Shown: positions 25,113 through 33,895 of the stretch, piece by piece
Layout: every line of letters starts with the position of its first letter
Numbering within the stretch: the first letter of the stretch is position 1
Position numbers and translations under genes: made by a program
Notes under the pieces: generated by a model
What the model saw: only the letters and a program-made list of their open reading frames with translations
Database searches by the model: none
Told to the model about the DNA's origin: nothing
From: Lichenicola cladoniae
GTDB lineage: Bacteria; Pseudomonadota; Alphaproteobacteria; Acetobacterales; Acetobacteraceae
DNA length: 64,000 bases
Direction of reading: 5' to 3'
NCBI RefSeq assembly: GCF_013201075.1
Contig: NZ_CP053708.1
Coordinates: 3,105,501 to 3,169,500 of the forward strand

Positions 25113-25854
25113 CGACGCGCCATCCGGACAGGTTTGTGAATGCCAGGGTTCTTGTCCTTCTCCATGTGCTGGCGCAGGTCCACGGCACAACTCCATACCG
25201 GCAACGAGAGCCGGCGGTCCAAGAACCGGGCCTGATTGCGCGCCGGGGTTTCCACCCATAGACCACAGGCAACTCCCGATTGAGCACAGGCACAAACCTG
25301 CCAGGGGTTTCCGTTTGGGCGCCGATACCGGCTGATTCGATGCGGACCGACAACGGATTCAGGCTTGAGCATGACGAAACCTGATACTGGCGCGGCTGGC
25401 ATCGTCATGTCTCTCTCGTCACGCTCACCTTCGACATGATGGTGCTATCCGCCATCCGGCGAAAAGGCTGTTGCCACGCGAACGAGATGCCGCGCAACCA
25501 GAGGCCGCCCGACCTCATCCGTCGGTCGATCCAGGAAGTCCCGATTATGGTCCGGCGTCTGGCGCAACGGCGCATCCATTGGGATGCCGCTCGAAAAGCG
25601 CATATTGAAAGCAATCGTATGGGTAGCACCAAAGGATTTCAAAACCGAAGTCAGACGCCGTGTTCTGCCACGTCGAGTGCTGCGTCGGTGCTTACAAAGG
25701 TTTTTTTGTCCTACTGCTCTCCGGATCCCTTCACTACGAGTTCCCGCCGACTGGTCATCACGCATGGCATATGAACAAAGCGCGACAGCTGACTTAGAGA
25801 CTGTGTTTGTGGAAGGTGGTCTGGTAGCCAGTAGTTGAGAGCAAGGATAAGTAT
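25113..25854. other. Intergenic stretch without a convincing gene
   Basis: No ORF here has a recognisable product or a good ribosome site. Short frames exist on both strands (for example minus 25405-25632 and 25445-25765) but match no family known to me and overlap each other. The base composition shifts toward AT to the right, approaching the dioxygenase gene. A T-run at about 25692 has no clear stem before it. The stretch may hold remnants of transferred DNA. Confidence 0.4.
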
Positions 25855-26730
25855 GTGTACTCTGCGATTAGAAGCTTTGATAATTCGTCCGTGCTACAAA
25901 ACGTTTCTTTAACGGAGCTCGGTGGCGATATAAAACGGACGCTTCAGAACCTTAATATTTCGTTCGAGAACACAGATTGGGATCTATATGAGCAGCGGAG
26001 CCGTCAGCTGGCTGTCGCCCGGAGAATTCTGGGTGCCGACCTCGCCGAAGGCGAATTCGGACAGGACTTCATGCGCGGGGTCCAAACCATCGGCAGCCTT
26101 CTTGAAAACAGTTCTTTTACGGAAGAGAACTATAATGAGATACTCGCAATAAGACCTCGGCGGAAGCGCGCCATTGCTGACTTCCATCTGCGCAAGTCCG
26201 GGGTGGCGTCGCAGCCTTGGACCATCGATCGCCTGATGAACCAATCATTCAAGCAGGCTCAAAGCCGCTTCTTCCCAGGTGAGCGCAAGTTCGCGGCAAT
26301 GTCCGAATGGGCCACAGCCACGTCGGAATTTTGCGGACTGCTCCAGCTGATCGCACGCCGCGTTGCGCAGATCGACAGCTCGATACAGCAACTTGCCATG
26401 ACATGCCATCAGGTCACGCTGCTCGCGGAACCCGGAGACACGGGCGACGGATCACCTGAGGGTATACACCAGGACGGTGCGGATTTTATCGTTCCCGCGC
26501 TGGTGGTCTTGCGCGAAAACACTGCCGGTGGCGTCAGCCGCCTCTACCAGAGGGTCGACGGCATTTTCACCACCCTGAACGAAGAAACGTTGATGCCAGG
26601 GTATGGGTGGCTTCATCCGGACCGCGGCACCGATTTCTGGCATGACGTCAGCTCCATCGTATCGGCAGATGGAACCCACGCCTGCTTGCGTCGTAGTCTC
26701 GGGTTCGACGTCAATATCGTGAGGACTTGA
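25855..26730 (+). CDS. 2-oxoglutarate/Fe(II)-dependent dioxygenase (PF10014-like)
   Basis: A 291-residue protein. The C-terminal half fits the 2OG-Fe dioxygenase family that includes bacterial free-amino-acid hydroxylases such as L-isoleucine dioxygenase: PEGIHQDGADFIVPALVVL with metal ligands H205 and D207, ENTAGGVSRLY, then distal ligand H263 in FWHDVSSI and an Arg (R279/R280) for 2-oxoglutarate. The family predicts hydroxylation of a free amino acid or small metabolite. The GTG at 25855 has AAGGA eight bases upstream. The gene is richer in A+T than its neighbours, at least at its 5' end, and stands alone, which suggests acquisition. The N-terminal half is not recognised. Confidence 0.78.
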   Translation: MYSAIRSFDNSSVLQNVSLTELGGDIKRTLQNLNISFENTDWDLYEQRSRQLAVARRILGADLAEGEFGQDFMRGVQTIGSLLENSSFTEENYNEILAIRPRRKRAIADFHLRKSGVASQPWTIDRLMNQSFKQAQSRFFPGERKFAAMSEWATATSEFCGLLQLIARRVAQIDSSIQQLAMTCHQVTLLAEPGDTGDGSPEGIHQDGADFIVPALVVLRENTAGGVSRLYQRVDGIFTTLNEETLMPGYGWLHPDRGTDFWHDVSSIVSADGTHACLRRSLGFDVNIVRT

Positions 26731-26736
26731 GGCGAT

Positions 26737-26745
26737 TTATCCACA
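26737..26745 (+). promoter_or_regulatory. Perfect DnaA box
   Basis: TTATCCACA occurs just after the dioxygenase stop. It is a single site with no cluster or AT-rich unwinding element, so it is not an origin. Chance occurrence is possible. Confidence 0.25.
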
Positions 26746-26948
26746 GGGCGGTTTCCTCGGGACCTACAGGAACGTCGCATGGTCCATCGAGTGGGCGTCC
26801 GCGGCGGCGAGGGTAAGCGGAGCGAGATCATTCAATCCTAGAAGCTCTACTGAGGTTTCCTTGGGAGGTCGCCGGTTGCTGCAAAGCGCTACCGGGTCCA
26901 CTTCCTGTGTCGAGGGCGGCGATCGCCCCGTCGACGAAGGAAATGATC

Positions 26949-27962
26949 ATGCTTGCCATTGGCTACCAAACGCCCGGGCCCATTGCGGACGATGCCTCGC
27001 TGGTCGATATCGAGCAGCCGGTGCCCGAGGCGCAAGGCCGGAATATCCTGGTTGCGGTGAAGGCGATCTCGGTCAACCCGGTCGATACCAAGATCCGGAA
27101 GACCGCTGGGCCCACAGCCGGCGAGTGGAAGGTTCTGGGCTGGGATGCCGCCGGAACCGTGGTGGCGGTCGGGTCCGATGTGGTCGGCTTCAAGCCCGGT
27201 GACGACGTGTTCTATGCCGGCGACCTCCGCCATCCGGGCACCAATGCCGAGTTCCACCTGGTGGATGAACGGATCGTGGGGCGCAAGCCGACGTCGCTCG
27301 GCTTCGCAGAGGCCGCTGCCCTGCCGCTGACGGCGGTCACCGCCTGGGAAGCCCTGTTCGATCGGCTCGACATCAGGAACCCGGTCCCCGGAGTGAAGCC
27401 ATCGATCCTGATCGTCGGCGGTGCCGGCGGCGTCGGCTCGATCACCATCCAGCTCGTGCGCCAACTGACCGACCTGACCATCATCGCCACCGCCTCCAGG
27501 CCGGAAACGCAGGAGTGGGTGCGTACGCTCGGCGCGCATCACGTGGTCGACCATTCGAAGCCGCTTGCGGCCCAGGTCGAGGCGCTCGGTATCGGCGCAC
27601 CGCCCTTCGTGTTCTCGACCACCAACACCGATGCGCATCTCGCCGAGATCGTCGAGCTGATCGCACCGCAGGGACGCTTCGCCGTCATCGACGATCCAGG
27701 CACGCTCGACATCATGCCGTTCAAGCGCAAGAGCATCTCGATCCATTGGGAACTGATGTTCACGAGGTCGCTCTACGAGACCGGCGACATGGCGGAGCAA
27801 GGTGCGCTGCTGAACGAGGTCGCGGCACTGGTGGATGCGGGGAAGATCCAGACCACGCTCGGCGAGAATTACGGCACCATCAACGCTGCCAACCTGAAGC
27901 GCGCGCATGCGCACATCGAGAGTGGAACCGCCAAAGGCAAGATCGTGCTGGAAGGGTTCTAG
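26949..27962 (+). CDS. Zinc-type alcohol dehydrogenase / quinone reductase family protein
   Basis: A 337-residue medium-chain dehydrogenase of the NADPH:quinone oxidoreductase branch (TIGR02817-like). SVNPVDTKIRK and LGWDAAGTVVAVGSDVVGFK mark the catalytic domain, and LIVGGAGGVGSITIQLVRQL the Rossmann loop for NADPH. The structural and catalytic zinc Cys sets are absent, consistent with zinc-free quinone reductases. The ATG at 26949 has GAAGG nine bases upstream; an ATG two codons earlier is also possible. It converges on the SDR gene across a long inverted repeat. Confidence 0.9.
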   Translation: MLAIGYQTPGPIADDASLVDIEQPVPEAQGRNILVAVKAISVNPVDTKIRKTAGPTAGEWKVLGWDAAGTVVAVGSDVVGFKPGDDVFYAGDLRHPGTNAEFHLVDERIVGRKPTSLGFAEAAALPLTAVTAWEALFDRLDIRNPVPGVKPSILIVGGAGGVGSITIQLVRQLTDLTIIATASRPETQEWVRTLGAHHVVDHSKPLAAQVEALGIGAPPFVFSTTNTDAHLAEIVELIAPQGRFAVIDDPGTLDIMPFKRKSISIHWELMFTRSLYETGDMAEQGALLNEVAALVDAGKIQTTLGENYGTINAANLKRAHAHIESGTAKGKIVLEGF

Positions 27963-27972
27963 AGCCAGCGCC

Positions 27973-28037
27973 CCGGCCTGATCCCGTTTGTCATGGCGTG
28001 CCGAAAGCGCCCATGAGCGAGACCGGGATCAGGCCGG
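27973..28037. terminator. Long inverted repeat between convergent genes (bidirectional terminator candidate)
   Basis: The arms CCGGCCTGATCCCG (27973-27986) and CGGGATCAGGCCGG (28024-28037) are perfectly complementary over 14 bases, and pairing can continue imperfectly inward. It sits between the stops of the quinone-reductase and SDR genes. No T-tract follows on either strand, so it may act by Rho or as a transcript-end stabiliser. Confidence 0.55.
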
Positions 28038-28053
28038 TCCGCGTCGTCCTCGA

Positions 28054-28842
28054 TCAGACTGTCTTGAGCATTCCCCCGTCGACGAAATACGCCGAGCCGA
28101 CGCTGTAGCTCGCTCTTCGGGAACACAGGAAGACAAAGAAGTCGGCCATTTCCTCCGGCGTGGCGAAGCGCTTGATCGGTGCGTGTTCTTCCGCAACCTG
28201 TTGCAGGTATCCTTCCCAGTCACCGCCGCTCGTCGCGGTCAGCTCCTTGGCGGTCTTGATCCAGTCCGGGGTCAGCACGAGACCGGGGTTGATGCAGTTG
28301 ACGCGTATGTTGTCCTTGACGACCTCGACCGCCAGCGTCTTGCTGAACATCATCAACGCCGCTTTCGTCACGTTGTAGATCGGCTCGTACCAGAGCGGCT
28401 GTGCAGCGCAGATCGACGCGTTGTGCAGCACCACGCCACCGCCGCGCTCACGCATACCCGGGATGATGCCGCGTGCCAGCCGGACCGCGGCCATGACGTG
28501 CAGTTCCCAGTAGAACTGCCACTTCTCGTCGGGCGCTGCCTCGATCGTCTCGTTCGAGCCGGAACCGGCATTGTTGATGAGAATATCGACACCGCCTTCT
28601 TCACCAGCCGCATGGATGACCGACTGGACACCATCTGAGGTTGCGATGTCGGCAGCGACCGCACGTGTCTTGACGCCGTGCTGCAACGCGATCTGCTCCG
28701 CTACCGCCGTCAGCCGGGCGCCATCCCGGGCGACGAGGATCAGGTCGACACCTTCTTCCGCCAGACCCTGGGCGACGGCTAGGCCGATTCCGATGCTGCC
28801 GCCGGTGATGATCGCACGCTTGCCCCGCAAACCGAGATCCAT
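28054..28842 (-). CDS. Short-chain dehydrogenase/reductase
   Basis: A 262-residue classical SDR. The cofactor loop is ITGGSIGIGLAVAQGL (TGxxxGIG), NNAGSGSNET is the NNAG motif, and the catalytic Ser, Tyr and Lys are in HNASICAAQ and IYNVTKAAL (YxxxK). The Arg after the first strand (VARDGARL) suggests NADP preference. The ATG at 28842 has AAGGGGAG six bases upstream and is preferred over an upstream TTG in frame at 28857. Substrate unknown. Confidence 0.9.
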   Translation of the reverse strand: MDLGLRGKRAIITGGSIGIGLAVAQGLAEEGVDLILVARDGARLTAVAEQIALQHGVKTRAVAADIATSDGVQSVIHAAGEEGGVDILINNAGSGSNETIEAAPDEKWQFYWELHVMAAVRLARGIIPGMRERGGGVVLHNASICAAQPLWYEPIYNVTKAALMMFSKTLAVEVVKDNIRVNCINPGLVLTPDWIKTAKELTATSGGDWEGYLQQVAEEHAPIKRFATPEEMADFFVFLCSRRASYSVGSAYFVDGGMLKTV

Positions 28843-28857
28843 GACGCTCCCCTTCAA

Positions 28858-29511
28858 GTTATTGGTGTGACGGCTTCTTTATCCGGCCGTCTGCCATCCA
28901 TACCCGGCCACAATGACATCGTCGACCGAAAGCCCCATCAAATTGCGGGAGCGTGCGCACGCCTCATCCCGCTGACTTAAACCTCGGCTCCGCAGGGAGC
29001 AGGGTGACTTACTCGCGAATATCGACAAGTCTCGCCGCAGCCCCGAGCCTCGTCAGGTTGCTCGGTTGATCCCCAGGTCTGGCCCGCTCGCAGTGGTTGT
29101 CCCGATCCGGCAACATTGTGGCCCGGCATGGTCGGGCATGCAGCCGAACACGCTGATCTCGATCCAAAATGAAGCAGCGGTCACTCGCCACAGGCAGGTC
29201 CTGCTCGGTCGCTGTCGGTCCCAATACCCTTCACCGGATCGCATGTTTCAGAGCCGGCAAACGCACCCGGGTGGTAATCGCCTACTTGCGGCCAGTCGAT
29301 TCATGCGCAACAACATGACCAAGCGTATGTCCCCCACTAGGCCAACGAGCGATCGTCTGGTCTCGATATGCCGCGGTCGGGTGTCTTTTCTATTGGTCGA
29401 CACTGCGAACTTGCGGAAACGAACCCGGCATATGCATCGGGTCGGCGACGGGCTTAGTTGCCAACACGGAACTTCTACCGGGTATGCTGTGGAATGTAAC
29501 GAAAGTATAAT
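28858..29511. other. Intergenic stretch without a convincing gene
   Basis: This lies between the divergent SDR and acyltransferase genes. Frames such as plus 29066-29599 and minus 29009-29224 have no recognisable product. The minus frame contains a peroxiredoxin-like snippet (CFILDRDQRVRLHA), which could be a gene relic but is too short to call. Promoters for both flanking genes must lie here. Confidence 0.35.
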
Positions 29512-30696
29512 GTGCCCGGATCAGCGACTCATTCAACTTCAACTGTTTCCAGCCAAACCGACAGTCATCGACATCATTTTGGCCAGCTCGATTCCCTGAG
29601 AGGTCTGGCCGCATTGGCCGTCGTGATCCATCACGCCGTGATCCTGACGGTTACCGGCAACGACTTCTGGCATAACCACGCGCAGCCGCATCAATGGTGG
29701 GAATGGGTTGCATTCAGAAGCCCGGTCATGCTGCTCGACCAGGGTATCAGCGCGGTCTACCTCTTTTTCGTTCTGAGCGGCTTTGTCCTGGCGCTTCCCT
29801 GGTTTTCCGGCCGGCACCAGACCTATCCGACCTTCATTATCCGCCGCGTCTGCCGCATCTACATCCCCTACCTCGCATCGATGCTTTTCTCGGTTCTGCT
29901 GTTGCTGGCCGTTGGGCACCCGGTCATCTCGAACGTGAGCACGTTCTACGCCTCGATCTGGCACAGCGCGCTCGATGTTTCGACACTCGGTCGCACCCTG
30001 GCCGTCGACACCGACAACAGCCTCAACTTTCCGACCTGGACGATCGCCTGGGAACTTCGCATAGCCCTGATCTTCCCGATCCTGCTTGCGCCGGTCGTGT
30101 TGCTGAAACGGAACGGGCTGCTGCTGAGCCTGGTGGTCATGCTCGTCGCCTGTATCGGCCTTCGCGTTGCCGGGCCGGTTGCTGCCGAATTCGGACGCGT
30201 GGCCTATGCCTACATCGCGCTGTTCATCATGGGCGCCGCACTTGCCTCGATCGTCGACCGGATCCAGACGTTCGAGCCAGGATCCACTCGCTCGACCACC
30301 GCGCTTCTTGGTCTCGGTGCGTTGCTCCTGTTTCCTGTCTGGTCGACAAAGCCGCTTGTGGCTTTCATCCCGTTGGGAGCCGGATCCATGCTCGTCATGA
30401 TTGCGGCGCTGAGAACGGGATGGTTCTCGTCGTTTCTCCAGCGCGCGACGCCGCGTTGGCTCGGGAAGATTTCATTCAGCGTCTATCTGATCCACGTGCC
30501 GATCATCACTGCCTTTCTGGCTATTACGCAGGAATGGCTTCCTGTACCGATCGCCTTGATCAGCGGTGTCATCCTGAGCTTTGCCGCCGCGCCGATCTTC
30601 TATCGCCTTGTCGAATATCCCGCCCAGCAACTCGGTCGAAGGTTGAGCCGGCCGAAGCCGAGCGCCAAAATCCTCGACCGTGCGGTTACGGTGTGA
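29512..30696 (+). CDS. Acyltransferase 3 family membrane protein
   Basis: A 394-residue protein with about ten membrane helices. The N-terminal motif LDSLRGLAALAVVIHHAVIL carries the paired His of the family, and the RRVCRIYIPYLASMLFS loop follows. Members O-acylate cell-surface sugars (for example exopolysaccharide, Nod factor or O-antigen modification). The start used is a GTG at 29512 that overlaps an out-of-frame ATG; a start close to the LDSLRG motif is possible. It is a lone gene with slightly lower GC than its neighbours. Acceptor unknown. Confidence 0.88.
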   Translation: MPGSATHSTSTVSSQTDSHRHHFGQLDSLRGLAALAVVIHHAVILTVTGNDFWHNHAQPHQWWEWVAFRSPVMLLDQGISAVYLFFVLSGFVLALPWFSGRHQTYPTFIIRRVCRIYIPYLASMLFSVLLLLAVGHPVISNVSTFYASIWHSALDVSTLGRTLAVDTDNSLNFPTWTIAWELRIALIFPILLAPVVLLKRNGLLLSLVVMLVACIGLRVAGPVAAEFGRVAYAYIALFIMGAALASIVDRIQTFEPGSTRSTTALLGLGALLLFPVWSTKPLVAFIPLGAGSMLVMIAALRTGWFSSFLQRATPRWLGKISFSVYLIHVPIITAFLAITQEWLPVPIALISGVILSFAAAPIFYRLVEYPAQQLGRRLSRPKPSAKILDRAVTV

Positions 30697-30713
30697 GCTG
30701 GGTATAGGCTCGG

Positions 30714-30741
30714 CCGGTTGCAGGCACCCGCCCGCAACCGG
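30714..30741. terminator. Hairpin between convergent genes
   Basis: A perfect 8-base inverted repeat, CCGGTTGC / GCAACCGG, with a 12-base loop, lies between the acyltransferase stop and the OYE stop. No T-tract follows, so it is a candidate only. Confidence 0.45.
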
Positions 30742-30751
30742 AAAGGAATGC

Positions 30752-31843
30752 CTACCTGTAGCGCGCCAGCCAATGCGCGTACGGCGCCGGCAAGGTCGCC
30801 CAGGCGGGGTTTTCCACCCCGAGCGCCTTGGCTGCGGCATACGGCCAGTGCGGATCGGCCAGCAATGGGCGGCCCAGCATGATCAGGTCGACCTTGCCGT
30901 CCCGCACGAGCGCATCCGCCTCGTTCGGATTGGAGATGTACCAGCTCGTGGTGCCGGGCAGCCCGGTTTCGGTCCGGACCTGCTGGGCGATCGGTCCCAT
31001 GAAGTTCGGCCCCCATGGGATCTTCGCATCCGGCGTGTTGAAGCCGATCGAGACGTCGATGAAATCCAGCCCTTCGCTCTTCATGCGGCGCAGCAGTTCG
31101 ATCGCCTCGCCCAGCATGGCGTCGTTGCCATCGAACTCGACAACACCGAGGCGAATTGTCAGCGGACGATCCTGCGGCCAGACCTTGCGCACCGCGATCA
31201 GCGTTTCCAGCAGGTAGCGCGCCCGGTTCTCCGCGCTGCCGCCATACTGGTCGCTGCGATGGTTGGAGATCGGCGAGAAGAAGTTCTGGGCCAGGTAGCC
31301 GTGCGCCATGTGCAGCTCGAGCCACTCGAAGCCCAGCTCCCGCGCCCGGATCACCGCGTTCACGGTATCGGCCTGCACGCGGGCGATGTCGTCCACGGTC
31401 ATCTCGGTTGGCACCCGTCCGAGGCCACCGCCGAACGCCAGCGGCGACGGCGCGATCGTGCGCCAGGCATGCTCGCCGCCCTCGGGAATATGGTCGTCAC
31501 CCTCCCAGGGGCGGTTCGCCGACGCCTTGCGGCCGGCATGGGCGATCTGGATCCCCGGAACCGCGCCGGCCTCGCGGATCGAGGCGACGACGGGGCGCAG
31601 GGCCTCGGCCTGCGCATCGTTCCACAGCCCGAGATCGCCCCAGGTGATACGCCCCTCGGGAGCCACCGCGGCGGCCTCGACGACCACGAGGCCGGCGCCG
31701 CCACGGGCGAGCGATGCGTAATGCACGCGGTGCCAGTCGTTGATGACGCCGTCGATCGCCATATACTGGCACATCGGCGAGACCGCGATGCGGTTGCGCA
31801 GCGTCACACCCTTCAGCGTGTAGGGGTCGAACAGGCCTGGCAT
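30752..31843 (-). CDS. Old Yellow Enzyme, YqjM-like NADH:flavin oxidoreductase
   Basis: A 363-residue FMN TIM-barrel ene-reductase. The YqjM-class redox Cys is C25 in VSPMCQYMA, HAGRKAS is the class signature, and ELHMAHGYLAQNFFSP carries the substrate-binding His pair. RSDQYGGSAENRARYLLE and GRPLLADPHWP contact FMN. It reduces electrophilic alkenes and is often induced by electrophile or oxidative stress. It is divergent from an ArsR regulator with a 69-base gap containing a dyad operator, which strongly suggests direct control by that regulator. Confidence 0.93.
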   Translation of the reverse strand: MPGLFDPYTLKGVTLRNRIAVSPMCQYMAIDGVINDWHRVHYASLARGGAGLVVVEAAAVAPEGRITWGDLGLWNDAQAEALRPVVASIREAGAVPGIQIAHAGRKASANRPWEGDDHIPEGGEHAWRTIAPSPLAFGGGLGRVPTEMTVDDIARVQADTVNAVIRARELGFEWLELHMAHGYLAQNFFSPISNHRSDQYGGSAENRARYLLETLIAVRKVWPQDRPLTIRLGVVEFDGNDAMLGEAIELLRRMKSEGLDFIDVSIGFNTPDAKIPWGPNFMGPIAQQVRTETGLPGTTSWYISNPNEADALVRDGKVDLIMLGRPLLADPHWPYAAAKALGVENPAWATLPAPYAHWLARYR

Positions 31844-31870
31844 GGATAACCTCGATAGAACTGACAGATG

Positions 31871-31896
31871 CTTAGTTCGATGTTATTCGAACGAAG
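31871..31896. promoter_or_regulatory. Dyad operator between OYE and arsR-like genes
   Basis: GTTCGA-N6-TCGAAC (31875-31892) is a perfect 6+6 palindrome that extends to CTTxGTTCGA / TCGAACxAAG. Its size and position between a divergent ArsR-family gene and its presumed target are typical of an ArsR operator. Binding is inferred. Confidence 0.6.
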
Positions 31897-31912
31897 ACAA
31901 GGGCTGGGGACG

Positions 31913-32296
31913 ATGAACGCGCCGGAAAGATCGACAGACCAGGGTCCTGCCCCGCTCAAGCCTCTGAGCCTTGAGAAAGTTCTGCATGCCCTCGGCGACC
32001 CGGTCAGGCTCGGGATCGTGCTGCAGCTGGAGCGCGAGGGAGAGAGCAGTTGCGCCGCGCTCGATGGCGGCCGTCCGAAATCGACCATGTCGCACCAGTT
32101 CCGGGTGCTTCGGGAGGCTGGCCTGGTACACACGCGCAACCAGGGGGTGACGCACATGAACATGCTGTGCCGCCCATCGCTCGATGCCGCCTTCCCCGGG
32201 CTGCTGGACGTCATTCTCGCCGCTGCAGACAAGCGACCGAAGCCCAGCCATGCAACTTCGCGATCAACGTCGAGAACTTTGCAACGCGCGGGTTAG
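31913..32296 (+). CDS. ArsR-family transcriptional regulator
   Basis: A 127-residue winged-helix protein. LEKVLHALGDPVRLGIVLQL is the first helix pair, STMSHQFRVLREAGLVHTRN the recognition helix, and NQGVTHMNMLCR the wing. The metal-binding CxC of classical ArsR is absent, so it probably senses a redox state or small molecule. The ATG at 31913 is preferred because the in-frame start at 31868 would place the operator inside the gene. It probably represses itself and the divergent OYE gene. Confidence 0.88.
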   Translation: MNAPERSTDQGPAPLKPLSLEKVLHALGDPVRLGIVLQLEREGESSCAALDGGRPKSTMSHQFRVLREAGLVHTRNQGVTHMNMLCRPSLDAAFPGLLDVILAAADKRPKPSHATSRSTSRTLQRAG

Positions 32297-32329
32297 CTGA
32301 CAAACACCTTCTGCAGAAGGTGGATCCAT

Positions 32330-33715
32330 ATGGACGAAACGTCCGCAATCGATGTCTTGCAAGAAGCCGCTCGGCGCGCCGTAGCCTATGTCCAATCCGT
32401 CCGCGACCGACCGGTGGCCGTCTCGGCAATGGCGCTGCAGCGCCTCGACGAACTGAAGCATCCGCTGCCTCGGACAGGCCTCGATGCCGGTGAGGTCGTG
32501 CGGCACCTCGACGAGATCGGGTCCCCGGCAACGGTCGCCACGACCGGTGGCCGGTATTTCGGCATGGTGATCGGCGGCGCCCTGCCGGCCACCGTCGCCG
32601 CGAGCTGGCTCGCCACCGCATGGGATCAAAACGCCTCCTTCCGGCATACCTCCCCGATCGCCGCGGTTCTGGAGGACGTCTCTCTCCGATGGCTGACCGA
32701 TCTGTTCGGGTTGCCGGACAGTGTCGGCGGCGCCTTCGTCACCGGCGCCTCGATGGCAAACATGGCGGCTCTTGCGTCGGCCCGCCATGCACTGCTTGCC
32801 CGCCTCGATTGGGATGTGGAAGCCAAGGGGCTCTATGGCGCCCCAGAGCTCCGCGTGATCGTCAGCGGGGAAATTCACGTCACCCTGTCGAAAGCGCTCT
32901 CTTTGCTGGGCCTCGGGCGCGACCGGGTGATCCGCGTTCCGACCGACCGCCAGGGTCGGCTGCTGCTCGACGAGCTCCCGGCGCTCGATGACCGGACGAT
33001 CGTCTGCATCCAGGCCGGCAACGTGAACACCGGCGACTTCGACCCGGCGGCCGAAGTTTGCCGGCGCGCCAGGGATGCTGGGGCCTGGGTGCATGTCGAT
33101 GGCGCATTTGGCCTCTGGGCTCTTGCACATCGCGATTTTGCAGACTTGGCCGAGGGCGTTTCGGAGGCAGACTCGTGGGCGACGGACGCGCATAAGTGGC
33201 TCAATGTTCCCTATGATAGCGGCATCGTCCTCGTGCGCCGACCGGCCGATCTGCGTGCGGCGATGTCGGTCAGCGCTGCTTATCTGGCCGAAAATGTCGA
33301 CGGGGAACGTGAACCGTCGCATTACACCCCGGAATCATCGAGGCGTGCGCGCGGCATCGAGATATGGGCCGCACTTCTGACCCTTGGTCGGGACGGCATC
33401 GCGGATCTCGTAGAGCGCAACTGCCGCCATGCCCGCGCCTTTGCCCGGGGCCTCGAGGCAGGCGGGTTCGAGATCCTCAACGATGTCGTGCTGAACCAGG
33501 TGCTTGTCTCGTTCGGATCGCCGGAGACGACGCGAGCTGTGATCTGCCTTCTACAGGCTGGAGGCGTCTGCTGGTGTGGCGGGACCGTATGGCAGGGTCG
33601 CACGGCAATGCGCATCAGCGTCTCCAGCTGGGCGACCACGAACACCGATGTGCAGCTCAGCATCGACGCAATGATCCGGGCTGCCGAGCAGGCGCTCAGG
33701 GCTTCACCAGCATGA
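32330..33715 (+). CDS. Pyridoxal-phosphate-dependent decarboxylase (group II family)
   Basis: A 461-residue fold-type I PLP enzyme of the aromatic/acidic amino-acid decarboxylase family. DQNASFRHTSPIAAVLE resembles the family's N-terminal active-site loop, GAFVTGASMANMAALASARH binds the phosphate, HVDGAFGLWAL holds the Asp that pairs with the pyridine nitrogen, and TDAHKWLN has the Schiff-base Lys. It may decarboxylate or otherwise process an L-amino acid; the specificity is not readable. It starts about 34 bases after the ArsR gene and could be in its operon. Confidence 0.9.
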   Translation: MDETSAIDVLQEAARRAVAYVQSVRDRPVAVSAMALQRLDELKHPLPRTGLDAGEVVRHLDEIGSPATVATTGGRYFGMVIGGALPATVAASWLATAWDQNASFRHTSPIAAVLEDVSLRWLTDLFGLPDSVGGAFVTGASMANMAALASARHALLARLDWDVEAKGLYGAPELRVIVSGEIHVTLSKALSLLGLGRDRVIRVPTDRQGRLLLDELPALDDRTIVCIQAGNVNTGDFDPAAEVCRRARDAGAWVHVDGAFGLWALAHRDFADLAEGVSEADSWATDAHKWLNVPYDSGIVLVRRPADLRAAMSVSAAYLAENVDGEREPSHYTPESSRRARGIEIWAALLTLGRDGIADLVERNCRHARAFARGLEAGGFEILNDVVLNQVLVSFGSPETTRAVICLLQAGGVCWCGGTVWQGRTAMRISVSSWATTNTDVQLSIDAMIRAAEQALRASPA

Positions 33716-33895
33716 GCTGACACTGGCTTCGGACAGGATGAGAATGGCGGATTGAGCATCCAGCGGGATGGAGACCAAGGCTGACCTGGACCGGGACGGC
33801 CTCTTCACGCGCCCTGATGGGCGAGGATTTCCGAAATATGCCTTCGACCGATTGTCACCACTCGACCGGATGTTCGTTCTTCTCCTCGATCACTT

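Noticed and set aside
26737-26745. Replication origin suggested by a perfect DnaA box
   Set aside because: Only one box is present, with no cluster or AT-rich unwinding element.
29009-29224. Peroxiredoxin-like gene on the minus strand
   Set aside because: Only one short segment resembles the family; no catalytic Cys motif or ribosome site is visible.
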